Source: Micavibrio aeruginosavorus
GTDB lineage: Bacteria; Pseudomonadota; Alphaproteobacteria; Micavibrionales; Micavibrionaceae
DNA length: 64,000 bases
Reading direction: 5' to 3'
NCBI GenBank assembly: GCA_016432265.1
Contig: CP066681.1
Span: 522,342 to 586,341 of the forward strand
The notes beneath the pieces were generated by a model, which was not told the DNA's origin, made no database searches, and saw only the letters and a program-made list of their open reading frames with translations. Positions 1 to 8,085 of this stretch are shown piece by piece (position 1 is the first letter of the stretch; each line of letters starts with the position of its first letter). The translations under genes were made by a program, and so were the position numbers.

Positions 1-900
1 GACCCCTTTATCGATGACCGGCAGGGCGCGGATATCGGAGATGCCGCTCAGACCTCCGGCGCTGCGGATGCCGGAAAGATTGTCGCCCCATGCGGCCGAG
101 CCGTTCTCGACCCGCAAGGCGTAGATCTCACCCGAAGAGAAGACCGGAAGGATGATATCACGGCTGGCGGCCGGGCTGGCGGCCCCGACCAGACCTGCGG
201 CGCCGCTGATCCCTGAGTAGTCCCACAACAACTCGCCATTTGCCGCCCCCAAGGCCAGAATGCGGTTATCCATGGTGGTGATGAACACCCGGTCGTCGGA
301 AATCGTCGGCGCGGCGCGCGAGGGCGCAGGCAATTTCCGACGCCAGACGATCTGTCCGTCCTGCGGATTGATCATCAACAGTTCATTATAGCCGTTCGTC
401 ACATAAAGCTGGCCGCGGGAATAGGCTACGCCGCCAACGATCACTTCATCATCTTCAACCGGGTGGCTGACGTCCCTTGACCACAGGCGCTTTCCGCTCT
501 GTGCCTCAAACGCGCTCAACTGGTTTTCAGTATCGAGCGTATAAATTTTCCCGTCAATCACGATAGGCTGTGTGATCAGAGGCAGGTTTTTTTGACTGCC
601 TGTCCCGATGCTGGCGCTCCATGCCTTACTTAAAACGTTTTCGTTCAGGGTCAGATGCTGCATGGTGTGATTGGGATACCCCCCGGCCTGCGGCCAGAAT
701 TCGTTGCGCCATGCATTCGGCGCGACAAATCCCTGTGCTTCCAGCGCAGTGTCATCGGGTTCCAGATGTTTTTGCAATTCAAGAATGGAGATGCGCTCTC
801 CTTCAAGCGGCGGCGCTTCGTCGCCATCGCCAAAGCCGGAACAACTGGCCAGCGCTACGCTGGCGAGCAGACAGGAAGAAAGCAGAAGAAAGCGCATCAT
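1..900 (-). CDS. bamB: Outer membrane protein assembly factor BamB, partial (3' end outside window)
   Basis: Read on the minus strand from ATG at 900, this is an open frame that runs off the window edge. It begins with a lipoprotein-type signal (hydrophobic stretch, then LASCSG lipobox at about residues 18-23) and continues with PQQ-type beta-propeller blades such as YTLDTENQLSAFEAQSGKRL and VFITTMDNRILALGAANGEL. BamB is the beta-propeller lipoprotein of the BAM complex that inserts beta-barrel proteins into the outer membrane. It lies 6 nt after the stop of a YfgM-like gene, the arrangement usual in proteobacteria, so the two are probably one operon. An ATG at 897 or GTG at 903 are alternative starts. 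The C-terminus is not visible. Confidence 0.9.
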   Translation of the reverse strand, partial: MMRFLLLSSCLLASVALASCSGFGDGDEAPPLEGERISILELQKHLEPDDTALEAQGFVAPNAWRNEFWPQAGGYPNHTMQHLTLNENVLSKAWSASIGTGSQKNLPLITQPIVIDGKIYTLDTENQLSAFEAQSGKRLWSRDVSHPVEDDEVIVGGVAYSRGQLYVTNGYNELLMINPQDGQIVWRRKLPAPSRAAPTISDDRVFITTMDNRILALGAANGELLWDYSGISGAAGLVGAASPAASRDIILPVFSSGEIYALRVENGSAAWGDNLSGIRSAGGLSGISDIRALPVIDKGV

Positions 901-906
901 CACTCA

Positions 907-1611
907 TCAACCTTCGGCATCGGGGGCTACAGGGGACTCGATTTTCAAGGCGCTGGTTTTTTGGCTGTATACTTGATCCAGAGCGCGAGCACGTTCCAAC
1001 AGAGAGGGCGGCGGTACATCACCGCCTCTTATTACTTCGGCCAGATGTTGTCGCGCTGTGGTGTAATCGCTTTGCATGTGGGCGGCAATCAGGGCCGCCT
1101 CGATCCGGGCATGCCAGCGCCATGGATTTTCCTTGCCCATTAGCGGTGATAGGTGGCCCAGAAGGGCGGCGGCATCGATCCCGGGTTCTGCCGCTGAAAC
1201 GCTCAGACGTACCGCCATCAGCGTAGCCAGATCGCGGTGAATTGCGGGCAGGTCTTTATCCAGAGCCGATTGGTTAAGGATTTTCAGGGCTTCCTCAGGC
1301 TTGTCGGATTCGATCAAAGCGCCTGCCGCGGCCATCAGCGCCAAAGCGCGTTGCCCGGGGCGCAGACGCGGGGCCAGATCTTCCAGCGCCTTAACCTTAT
1401 CCTCGGCAGCCATAGCTTCGATCAACTGGGCTGTCTGAGTGGCATTAATCCGGTTCTCCCAGTTACGGTAACCGCTGATGATCCCAGTGAAAAGCACGGC
1501 CAGCACGGCGCCTGCCAGAAGATAGGGGCCGTATTCCTTGAACAGTTTTTCCGTGCGTTCGCGCTTGAGCGCCTCATCGATCTCCAGAATGATGTTCTGA
1601 TCTGATGCCAT
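907..1611 (-). CDS. YfgM-like tetratricopeptide membrane protein
   Basis: 234 residues. An acidic/basic N-terminus (IDEALKRERTEKLFKEYGPY) is followed by one transmembrane helix at about residues 30-50 (LLAGAVLAVLFTGIISGY), then a helical, alanine-rich periplasmic domain with TPR-like character. This matches the YfgM/TPR_21 family, ancillary partners of the Sec translocon and of periplasmic chaperones. Its stop is 6 nt before bamB, which supports the assignment. An AGGATT ribosome site precedes the ATG. The family call rests on topology, sequence style and context, not on a search. Confidence 0.8.
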   Translation of the reverse strand: MASDQNIILEIDEALKRERTEKLFKEYGPYLLAGAVLAVLFTGIISGYRNWENRINATQTAQLIEAMAAEDKVKALEDLAPRLRPGQRALALMAAAGALIESDKPEEALKILNQSALDKDLPAIHRDLATLMAVRLSVSAAEPGIDAAALLGHLSPLMGKENPWRWHARIEAALIAAHMQSDYTTARQHLAEVIRGGDVPPPSLLERARALDQVYSQKTSALKIESPVAPDAEG

Positions 1612-1789
1612 GTCTTAATAATCCTGCCGCTGGTGAAGAACGCCGCTATCATAACCAAAAACGCCTCTAAAACAAGCAACCAGGGGACTGTTCGGGTGTG
1701 TTTGTGGTTAGGGTTTTGAAAAGCTTGATAATTTTCATAATTTATGAGATGGTGGGATAGGTTTAAATAAAAAATCGGGAAGCAGTTTA

Positions 1790-2593
1790 GTGCCTTACCA
1801 GCCACTACAGGAAAGGTTTGACCCGGCATCGGCGCGCCGCCGTCATGATGCCCTGAGCGCGGAAATTCCTGCAGGGCTGGGAGTCAATCGTTCCTTCTTG
1901 CATTGGGAGCATGTCTGGAATGATCTGCTGGTACAATCGCCGTCAGCATTTTATCAGACGCTTGCGCGTAATATGCCGGGCGAGCTATCGGTTTTTGTTG
2001 ATTTTGCGAGTACTCACGATGCTGAAATTACCTGCAGCCTGAAGAAAAACGGACGTTTCGTATTTGAAGCAGAAAACAAGATTATCCGCGACGGTCAGGG
2101 GAAAAAACTGCGTTTTGAAGAGTGGGTGGTCAAGGAACCAGAGCAGCGCGGTCAGGGCATTGGATTGAATTTACTAAGGAATTTTATCTCTGTGGCACAG
2201 GCGGCGGGGTTTGACAGCCTCTCGCTGCGCGCTGGTAAAGAGGACGGAAAATATTTCTGGGCCCGCCATGGTTTTGACCTGAAGGATGGGCATTATCGTG
2301 ACCAGCTGGTCGTGGATATTCGGAACAATCTCGAAAAACATTCCGATACGATACCGCTCGCTACTAGAAAAAATGTTATGGATCTGTTGGATCGGGGCGG
2401 CCTTGATCTGTGCTGGCATCTGGCAAGGCTGCCTGGAACGGTTCAGGGAAAACCGCTGGGCTGGGTGCTGATGCAGGGCTATAATCCTGAATATGCCATG
2501 GATCTCCATAATAGTGAACAAATGACCCGTGTTCAGGCTTCGTTCGAGCAACTTTCTCTTTCGACCCGGCGTCTGTCTCCGCAAACGCCTTAA
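1790..2593 (+). CDS. GNAT-like acetyltransferase domain protein, function unknown
   Basis: 267 residues starting at GTG. The middle contains an acetyl-CoA-binding type motif, EQRGQGIGLNLLRNFI (about residues 117-132), preceded by a beta-strand-rich region and followed by FWARHGFDL, the typical late GNAT beta-strand/helix. The substrate is not predictable. The roughly 90 residues after the domain (from about RNNLEKHSDT) are not recognised. The gene is monocistronic, divergent from the yfgM-bamB pair, with only a weak ribosome site (GGGAAG about 5 nt upstream). Confidence 0.6.
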   Translation: MPYQPLQERFDPASARRRHDALSAEIPAGLGVNRSFLHWEHVWNDLLVQSPSAFYQTLARNMPGELSVFVDFASTHDAEITCSLKKNGRFVFEAENKIIRDGQGKKLRFEEWVVKEPEQRGQGIGLNLLRNFISVAQAAGFDSLSLRAGKEDGKYFWARHGFDLKDGHYRDQLVVDIRNNLEKHSDTIPLATRKNVMDLLDRGGLDLCWHLARLPGTVQGKPLGWVLMQGYNPEYAMDLHNSEQMTRVQASFEQLSLSTRRLSPQTP

Positions 2594-2639
2594 TTTACCT
2601 GTATTTTTCAAAGCTATCCGGCCTATGTTATAGTGTAAT

Positions 2640-2993
2640 ATGGTTTTTCAGGTCATAGATAATCCCGATTTTAACAAATTCCGCGCCCGCGCCGGCTTTA
2701 AGAATGCTGAATTTCGTCTGCTCGCAGGGCTTTTCAGCCGGGCGGCTTCGGCTAAGGCCCTGATGGATATGGCGGTCGATGTCGATTTCGAGGAAGGAAC
2801 TTGCACGATCAGCTACTACAAGACCCAATACGAACCTTATCTGAGTTTTGTCGTGCGCCATGTCGGCCCGCGGACGACTATGTATGAGGTCTACAAAACC
2901 GAAAAAGGCCAACTGGTGAAAAGCGGCCTGTTCCAGCGGGCCTTTGAAAGGCTGGAGCAGGAAATCGAAGTCTTGATGCCGCCCGTCATCTGA
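2640..2993 (+). CDS. Conserved-looking hypothetical protein, 117 aa
   Basis: A small soluble protein with no signal peptide or membrane segment, mixed alpha/beta in appearance (for example GTCTISYYKTQYEPYLSFVV and a C-terminal helix RAFERLEQEIEVLM). I do not recognise the family. It starts at ATG 47 nt after the acetyltransferase-like gene and lies about 100 nt before icd on the same strand. Regular third-position usage and a clean start and stop argue that it is real. Confidence 0.6.
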   Translation: MVFQVIDNPDFNKFRARAGFKNAEFRLLAGLFSRAASAKALMDMAVDVDFEEGTCTISYYKTQYEPYLSFVVRHVGPRTTMYEVYKTEKGQLVKSGLFQRAFERLEQEIEVLMPPVI

Positions 2994-3094
2994 GTGCTTT
3001 CCCCGGCAAATATTTTCCCCATTCATGCTTTATATTCCGGTCGCCTTTGATTAGGATAACCGCAGTCTAATAACAATTCTTTCGGGAGAGTCTT

Positions 3095-4318
3095 ATGAGC
3101 AAAATCAAGGTTGAAAATCCGATTGTCGAGATCGACGGCGATGAAATGACGCGCATCATCTGGGCGATGATCAAGGAGCGCCTGATCCTGCCGCATCTGG
3201 ATGTCGATCTGAAGTATTACGATTTGTCGATTGAAAACCGCGATGCTACGGATGACAAGGTGACGGTGGAATCCGCTGAGGCGATCAAGAGGTACGGCGT
3301 TGGCGTCAAGTGCGCGACAATTACGCCGGATGAGAAGCGTGTCGAGGAATTCAAGCTCAAGAAGATGTGGAAGTCGCCGAACGGCACCATCCGCAATATC
3401 CTTGACGGCACCGTATTCCGCGAGCCGATCATCTGCAAGAACGTGCCGCGTTATGTGCCGGGCTGGACATCGCCCATTGTGATTGGCCGTCACGCTTTCG
3501 GCGACCAGTACAAGGCTACGGATGTGAAAATCCCCGGCCCGGGCAAACTGACTCTGAACTACCAGCCCGCCGATGGCGGCCCGCTGCAAAGCTGGGAAGT
3601 GTTCGATTTTAAAGGCCCCGGCGTGGCCATGGGCATGTACAACGTCGATGAGTCGATCGAAGGGTTCGCCCGCGCCTGCTTCAATTATGCGCTGGCGCGC
3701 AATTACCCGCTTTATATGTCGACCAAGAATACCATCCTCAAGCAATATGATGGCAAGTTTATCGAGATATTCCAGCGTGTTTATGATCAGTCTTTCAAGA
3801 AGGATTTCGAGACGCGCAAGCTGTGGTACGAGCACCGCTTGATCGACGATATGGTGGCGTTTGCGGTTAAATCGGAAGGCGCTTTCGTCTGGGCTTGCAA
3901 GAACTATGATGGGGATGTGCAATCCGACGTGGTGGCGCAAGGTTTTGGCTCTCTCGGGTTGATGACCTCCGTCCTGCTGACCCCGGATGGCAAGTGCGTC
4001 GAGGCCGAAGCCGCGCATGGTACGGTGACCCGCCATTACCGTCAGTGGCAAAAGGGCGAGAAGACCTCGACCAACCCGATCGCTTCGATTTTCGCATGGA
4101 CGCGCGGCTTGCAGTATCGCGGCCAGTTTGATAAAACCCAGCGCGTTGTCGACTTTGCCCTGAATCTGGAAGCCGCCTGCATCGAAACCGTTGAAAGCGG
4201 CTACATGACCAAGGATCTGGCGCTGTTGGTAGGTGAAAAGCAGCCTTGGCTGACAACAGAGGACTACATGGACAAAGTTGCCATGCAGCTTGAAACCAAA
4301 CTCAGGAAAGCCGCCTAA
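3095..4318 (+). CDS. icd: NADP-dependent isocitrate dehydrogenase
   Basis: 407 residues, the usual length for the homodimeric eukaryotic/alphaproteobacterial-type enzyme, which oxidatively decarboxylates isocitrate to 2-oxoglutarate in the TCA cycle. Visible marks are the N-terminal [14 protein letters not shown], the substrate-binding segment [20 protein letters not shown] at about residues 90-109, the NADP-binding [10 protein letters not shown] at about 307-316 and [13 protein letters not shown] near 327. A GGGAGAG ribosome site precedes the ATG. The next gene starts 2 nt after its stop. The 342-residue frame on the opposite strand is an antisense shadow. Confidence 0.97.
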   Translation: MSKIKVENPIVEIDGDEMTRIIWAMIKERLILPHLDVDLKYYDLSIENRDATDDKVTVESAEAIKRYGVGVKCATITPDEKRVEEFKLKKMWKSPNGTIRNILDGTVFREPIICKNVPRYVPGWTSPIVIGRHAFGDQYKATDVKIPGPGKLTLNYQPADGGPLQSWEVFDFKGPGVAMGMYNVDESIEGFARACFNYALARNYPLYMSTKNTILKQYDGKFIEIFQRVYDQSFKKDFETRKLWYEHRLIDDMVAFAVKSEGAFVWACKNYDGDVQSDVVAQGFGSLGLMTSVLLTPDGKCVEAEAAHGTVTRHYRQWQKGEKTSTNPIASIFAWTRGLQYRGQFDKTQRVVDFALNLEAACIETVESGYMTKDLALLVGEKQPWLTTEDYMDKVAMQLETKLRKAA

Positions 4319-4320
4319 AG

Positions 4321-5361
4321 ATGAAGATATACAAAGCCGCGGGAATCAATGTCATCAGGCCCTTGTTTGTGGGCGTGCTGGCCGTGGCTTTGTTTTCTTT
4401 TTCGTCAGGCGTGATAGCGGCCGAGGATGAACCCATCCTGCGGCCGCCGCCGAAACCCGCCAAGGCGGCGCGTTCGGCCGGGATTGCCAAACCCGATAAG
4501 ATTTATTACGAGGGCACGCATGTGGGATCCATGCAAACCCATGTCGCCAAATACGAAGACACGCTGATCGATATTGCGCGTCGCTACGATATCGGCTTTG
4601 TTGAACTGCGAGCGGCCAATCCGGATGTCGATCCTTGGCTGCCGGGGGATAAAACCAAGCTGACGATTCCGGCCATGCATATCCTGCCCGAGGGGCCACG
4701 TCAGGGGATCGTTATTAATTTGCCGGAAATGAGGCTGTACGCCTACCTCAAACCCGGCCAGCCGCCGTTGTCCGCGCCGTTGGGCATCGGCCGCGATGGT
4801 TTGGAAACGCCTACGGGCACGACATCGATTGTGAACAAGCGCGAAAAGCCTATATGGCGTCCAACGGCGCGTATGCGTAAAGAAGACCCGACCTTGCCGG
4901 AAGTCGTACCTGCGGGCCCTGAGAATCCGCTGGGCGACTACATCATGTATCTGGGCTGGCCTGAATATGGCATTCATGGCACCAACAAGCCTTACGGCGT
5001 TGGGCGGCGGGTCAGCAGCGGCTGCATCCGGATGTATCCCGAAGATGTCTCCAGGCTTTATCCGATGGCTCCGGTGGGAACGCCGGTTACAGTTGTCGAT
5101 CAACCGGTTAAGGTGGCCTGGATTGGCGATGAACTTTATGTCGAAGCCCATGCGTCGCTGGCTCAGGCGAGCAAGATTGAGAACGAAGGCGGCTTGCCCC
5201 ACTATGAAATGAGTGACGAGGATATGGCGGCGATTGTTCGTACAGCAGGCGATTATGCCCATATGGTGGATTGGGCTACGGTGCGCCGTTTAATCCGCGA
5301 GCGCCCGGGCTATCCGGTTGTCGTAGCCAGACGGCCACCGGATCCGGGCAAGCGTTCCTGA
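4321..5361 (+). CDS. L,D-transpeptidase (YkuD domain) with LysM-like region
   Basis: 346 residues. The N-terminus has a signal sequence (hydrophobic stretch at about residues 12-34 ending near IAA). A LysM-like segment follows (AKYEDTLIDIARRYDIGFVE, then NPDVDPWLPGDKTKLTIP), then the YkuD domain beginning at GIVINLPEMRLYAYL. The catalytic signature is HGTNKPYGVGRRVSSGCIRM, with His219 and nucleophilic Cys235. Such enzymes make 3-3 cross-links in peptidoglycan or attach lipoproteins to it in the periplasm. It starts 2 nt after icd and may be co-transcribed. The C-terminal 70 residues after the domain are unassigned. Confidence 0.92.
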   Translation: MKIYKAAGINVIRPLFVGVLAVALFSFSSGVIAAEDEPILRPPPKPAKAARSAGIAKPDKIYYEGTHVGSMQTHVAKYEDTLIDIARRYDIGFVELRAANPDVDPWLPGDKTKLTIPAMHILPEGPRQGIVINLPEMRLYAYLKPGQPPLSAPLGIGRDGLETPTGTTSIVNKREKPIWRPTARMRKEDPTLPEVVPAGPENPLGDYIMYLGWPEYGIHGTNKPYGVGRRVSSGCIRMYPEDVSRLYPMAPVGTPVTVVDQPVKVAWIGDELYVEAHASLAQASKIENEGGLPHYEMSDEDMAAIVRTAGDYAHMVDWATVRRLIRERPGYPVVVARRPPDPGKRS

Positions 5362-5366
5362 CCCTA

Positions 5367-5675
5367 CTAGACGAAATGGAAATAGGCAATGACGCCGATC
5401 CCATAGAGAACTGTAGTGTAAAGCGGCGCCAGCAGAAGCCATGAACGCAACTCCCCGGCTGTAAAGAAGTACCCGATACTGATCAGCGCCGTGCACGCCC
5501 ATAAGGGGATCGGTATGGTCAGCATCAGAAATTGGTAGACTTGGAAATTAGTACCCCCAACGAGCGGCAGCATGTCGAATTTTGCAGCCAAGGCAATCAC
5601 GGTGGGGATGGCAAAGTAACCGGCGGCATTGACCAGCAGAAATAAAGCCATTTTGATGATGTTTAATAATAACAT
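5367..5675 (-). CDS. Small integral membrane protein, hypothetical
   Basis: 102 residues from the ATG at 5675. A longer frame exists upstream, but its first 43 residues lack membrane character and overlap a terminator, while GGGGGTC sits a few bases before this ATG. Three or four hydrophobic helices are visible (LLNIIKMALFLLVNAAGYFA, FLMLTIPIPLWACTALISIG, LLLAPLYTTVLYGIGVIAYF). The family is not recognised. It is convergent with the L,D-transpeptidase, only 5 nt away. Confidence 0.6.
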   Translation of the reverse strand: MLLLNIIKMALFLLVNAAGYFAIPTVIALAAKFDMLPLVGGTNFQVYQFLMLTIPIPLWACTALISIGYFFTAGELRSWLLLAPLYTTVLYGIGVIAYFHFV

Positions 5676-5756
5676 GTCCGGACGACCCCCTCTTCCGACC
5701 ACCAGTGTACTATAAATCCTTTTGAAAGAAAGATGCCTGCCCTCGCCCCCTGCCCT

Positions 5757-5794
5757 AAAAAAGGGACGACCCGGCTGATATCGGCCGGGTCGTC
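5757..5794 (-). terminator. Intrinsic terminator of the small lipoprotein gene
   Basis: A perfect 11-bp stem (GACGACCCGGC at 5765-5775 with its complement at 5784-5794, 8-nt loop) is followed on the minus strand by a run of T. It lies about 25 nt after the stop of the small lipoprotein gene. Confidence 0.9.
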
Positions 5795-5819
5795 TCCAAA
5801 GCAAAAGGCTTACGCCGAA

Positions 5820-6002
5820 TTACTTGCGAACGCGTTGTTCGAACACGCGGGGCTCCGGAGCGGCTTCTTTAGCGCCTACGGTGCGGTTGTCCGTGTACGG
5901 AGCAGCCGTTTCATAGGTGTAGTCAGCGTTACGCTCGCCGCTTGCACATGCGGAGAGAGCCAGAACTGTGCCCAGCAGGCATACAGATACGATCTTTTTC
6001 AT
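5820..6002 (-). CDS. Small entericidin-like lipoprotein, 60 aa
   Basis: A short frame with start MKKIVSVCLLGTVLALSACA: positive N-terminus, hydrophobic core and lipobox LSAC, so it is probably lipid-modified at Cys19 and membrane-anchored. The mature part is only about 40 residues, polar and charged (ending EPRVFEQRVRK), with no known domain. The ATG at 6002 is chosen over one at 6017 because the signal peptide begins there. It has its own strong terminator. Function unknown; small lipoproteins of this kind are often envelope-stress or structural proteins. Confidence 0.75.
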   Translation of the reverse strand: MKKIVSVCLLGTVLALSACASGERNADYTYETAAPYTDNRTVGAKEAAPEPRVFEQRVRK

Positions 6003-6174
6003 GGTAGTGTTCCTCAATCTAGCGCTAGAGGGTTAATAAACAAAGATGATTCGCTCTCCGGAGGAGAGAAGAACCAGACATATATACACGAGTTGTGGCG
6101 AGAATAAAGACAGAATTTGAATTATTTATGGCTAACGTCGATAGCCTATGCTGCGATTATTCATAATGTAAATT

Positions 6175-7638
6175 TCAGCTTCTTTGCATCTGGTGCAATT
6201 TATTGAAATAAGCATCGATACCGGTGACCAGAGCCCGGGCCAGGGTGCGGCGGTATTCTGGTTTGGCAAGCTGCTCAGCTTCACGCGGGTTGGACATAAA
6301 GCCCATTTCAATCAGCACCGAGGGTATATCAGGCGCCTTCAGCACGGCAAACCCTGCATAACGATGGGGGTTTTCCAGCATTTTGATATTGTTGTCCAGA
6401 TGATCGACCAGTTTGTTGGCAAAAAACTTCGACTGGTTCATGGTGTCGCGCATGGTAAGGTCAACCAGAATGGTGGCGACTTGTTCGTCGCTGGTATTGA
6501 GGTCAAGGCCAGCGATCAGGTCGGCGCGGTTTTCGCGATCGGCCAGCAGGGCGGTTTGCTCGTCCGATGCCTTTTCTGACAGGGTATAAACCGAAGCGCC
6601 CTGTACGTTGGCTTTGCCGATGGAATCCGCATGCAAGGAAATAAAGAGATCGGCGTTATGTTGCCGGGCAAAATCAACCCGCTTGTATAGTTTTAGATAT
6701 GTATCTTTTTCACGGGTCAGGACGACCTTGTAGCGGCCTGTTCGCTCCAGTTCCTCTTTCAGGGCTTTAGCCATGCCAAGGGTAATTTGCTTTTCATAGA
6801 CGCCGTTGGCTCCTAAGGCTCCCGGGTCAACGCCGCCATGACCGGGGTCGATGACAATCACTGGTTTCTCTCCGGATTTATGCAGGGATTTATCAGGGGC
6901 ATATGCTTCAGGTTTACGCTGTGGCACTGGCGTGCCGACATCGACGACTTGCGGCGTTGCCGAAGCGGTTTCAAGAGTAGTCTCTAAGGGGATTGCGGAT
7001 GAATTGTCCGCAACAGGGGGTAAGGGCTTGCGCGCCGGTATCGTGATAGGGCCGGGCAGCGTGTGCGATGGATTTGATTCGGTCGCTGTCATTTGTGGCC
7101 TGGCGGTCGGATGGGCGCTGTTTTGTTGTACGGCTGCCGCGTTCTCAAAGGGCGGAACCTGAAGCTTGCCGAAGGTTTTCCCGCCCTGCGCGTTAAAGAC
7201 TGCTTCATCGCTGCGCTTGAAATCGATTACCAGGCGGTCGGGTTTGTTATTCGCGGCATCGCGCGGCAGGATAAAGGCTGAAGCGATGACGACCGGATGC
7301 TGAAAATCAATCACGATTCTTGAAATCCCGGCCTGCAAGGCGCCTTGCCGGATGGATGTGATTGTCGCACCCTGCGGTCGACCAATATTGGCGGCGTGCC
7401 ACTCAAAATCAGGCATGTCGATGATCATTTGCCAGGGATTGCGGGCGGTCTGAACCCGGAAAGGTTGGATGTCGCTCAGTTCCAGAACCATGCGAATTTT
7501 GTCAGGGTGGCTGCCGAAACGTATATCGTTCACGCTGAAGGCATAAGCAGGGAGCGACGTAGTCACGATCCCGGCTATAAACAGAAGAGTAATTATTATT
7601 CTGGAAAATAATAGCAAAATCCGTACCCGCTTCCTCAA
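6175..7638 (-). CDS. amiC: N-acetylmuramoyl-L-alanine amidase (AMIN + Amidase_3), AmiC type
   Basis: 487 residues. A signal peptide (hydrophobic stretch at about residues 8-32 ending PAYA) is followed by an AMIN domain (SVNDIRFGSHPDKIRMVLEL to about residue 130) that targets the septum or peptidoglycan, a Pro/Thr-rich linker, and a zinc amidase domain from about residue 258. Zinc and catalytic motifs are IDPGHGG, YEKQ, ISLHAD and LIEMGFMSN. The enzyme cleaves the amide bond between MurNAc and the stem peptide during cell separation. It is divergent from rne, as in many alphaproteobacteria. Confidence 0.93.
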   Translation of the reverse strand: MRKRVRILLLFSRIIITLLFIAGIVTTSLPAYAFSVNDIRFGSHPDKIRMVLELSDIQPFRVQTARNPWQMIIDMPDFEWHAANIGRPQGATITSIRQGALQAGISRIVIDFQHPVVIASAFILPRDAANNKPDRLVIDFKRSDEAVFNAQGGKTFGKLQVPPFENAAAVQQNSAHPTARPQMTATESNPSHTLPGPITIPARKPLPPVADNSSAIPLETTLETASATPQVVDVGTPVPQRKPEAYAPDKSLHKSGEKPVIVIDPGHGGVDPGALGANGVYEKQITLGMAKALKEELERTGRYKVVLTREKDTYLKLYKRVDFARQHNADLFISLHADSIGKANVQGASVYTLSEKASDEQTALLADRENRADLIAGLDLNTSDEQVATILVDLTMRDTMNQSKFFANKLVDHLDNNIKMLENPHRYAGFAVLKAPDIPSVLIEMGFMSNPREAEQLAKPEYRRTLARALVTGIDAYFNKLHQMQRS

Positions 7639-8085
7639 ATAGGCTCTCTTAAGTAATCTAAGGAGTTCATGGGCCTACTGGCAAGGGGAAAGGCGTGCGT
7701 TCGTTTCAATTTCTGCGTCTATAGCGGCACCGTATACCGAAGAGGGGATTCTTTTTGGTTGTACGGTGCGGACGATCCCTGTATTGTCGTCTCCAGCGAT
7801 CCGTTGAAGCTTTAGCATTTTTGATAATCGAAAGAGTTTCGCTAGCAGCAACGGTGAAGTGGTACCTGTTTCGGCTTTGACAACAGGACCGGGAGTGGCT
7901 GGTTTTAGTTCAGACCGCCTGTTTGATGCTGTTGCGATAAAACCTCCTCCTGATGATTAGACTCCAAAGCCGCTCGATTGGGCCTCTTCTTTGATCTTAA
8001 CTTTAAGCGCGCTTTTGCGCTGCTATTCCGTATGTCGCTGACGGGTTGATGGCTGCATGGCGCCTGTTTGTCAGGAGACAGAATA
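7639..8085 (+). promoter_or_regulatory. 447-nt amiC-rne intergenic region, probable rne promoter and 5' UTR
   Basis: No convincing gene is present. Weak short frames here have no ribosome site. The region separates two divergent genes and must hold both promoters. Known rne genes have long autoregulatory 5' UTRs, so the stretch before 8086 may serve that role; I see GC-rich hairpin-forming segments around 8000-8060 but no diagnostic motif. A TCAGGAGACA ribosome site at 8071-8080 fixes the rne start. Confidence 0.45.

Noticed and set aside
3023-4051. 342-residue open frame antisense to icd
   Set aside because: icd is unmistakable on the other strand; this frame has no ribosome site and arises from codon bias.
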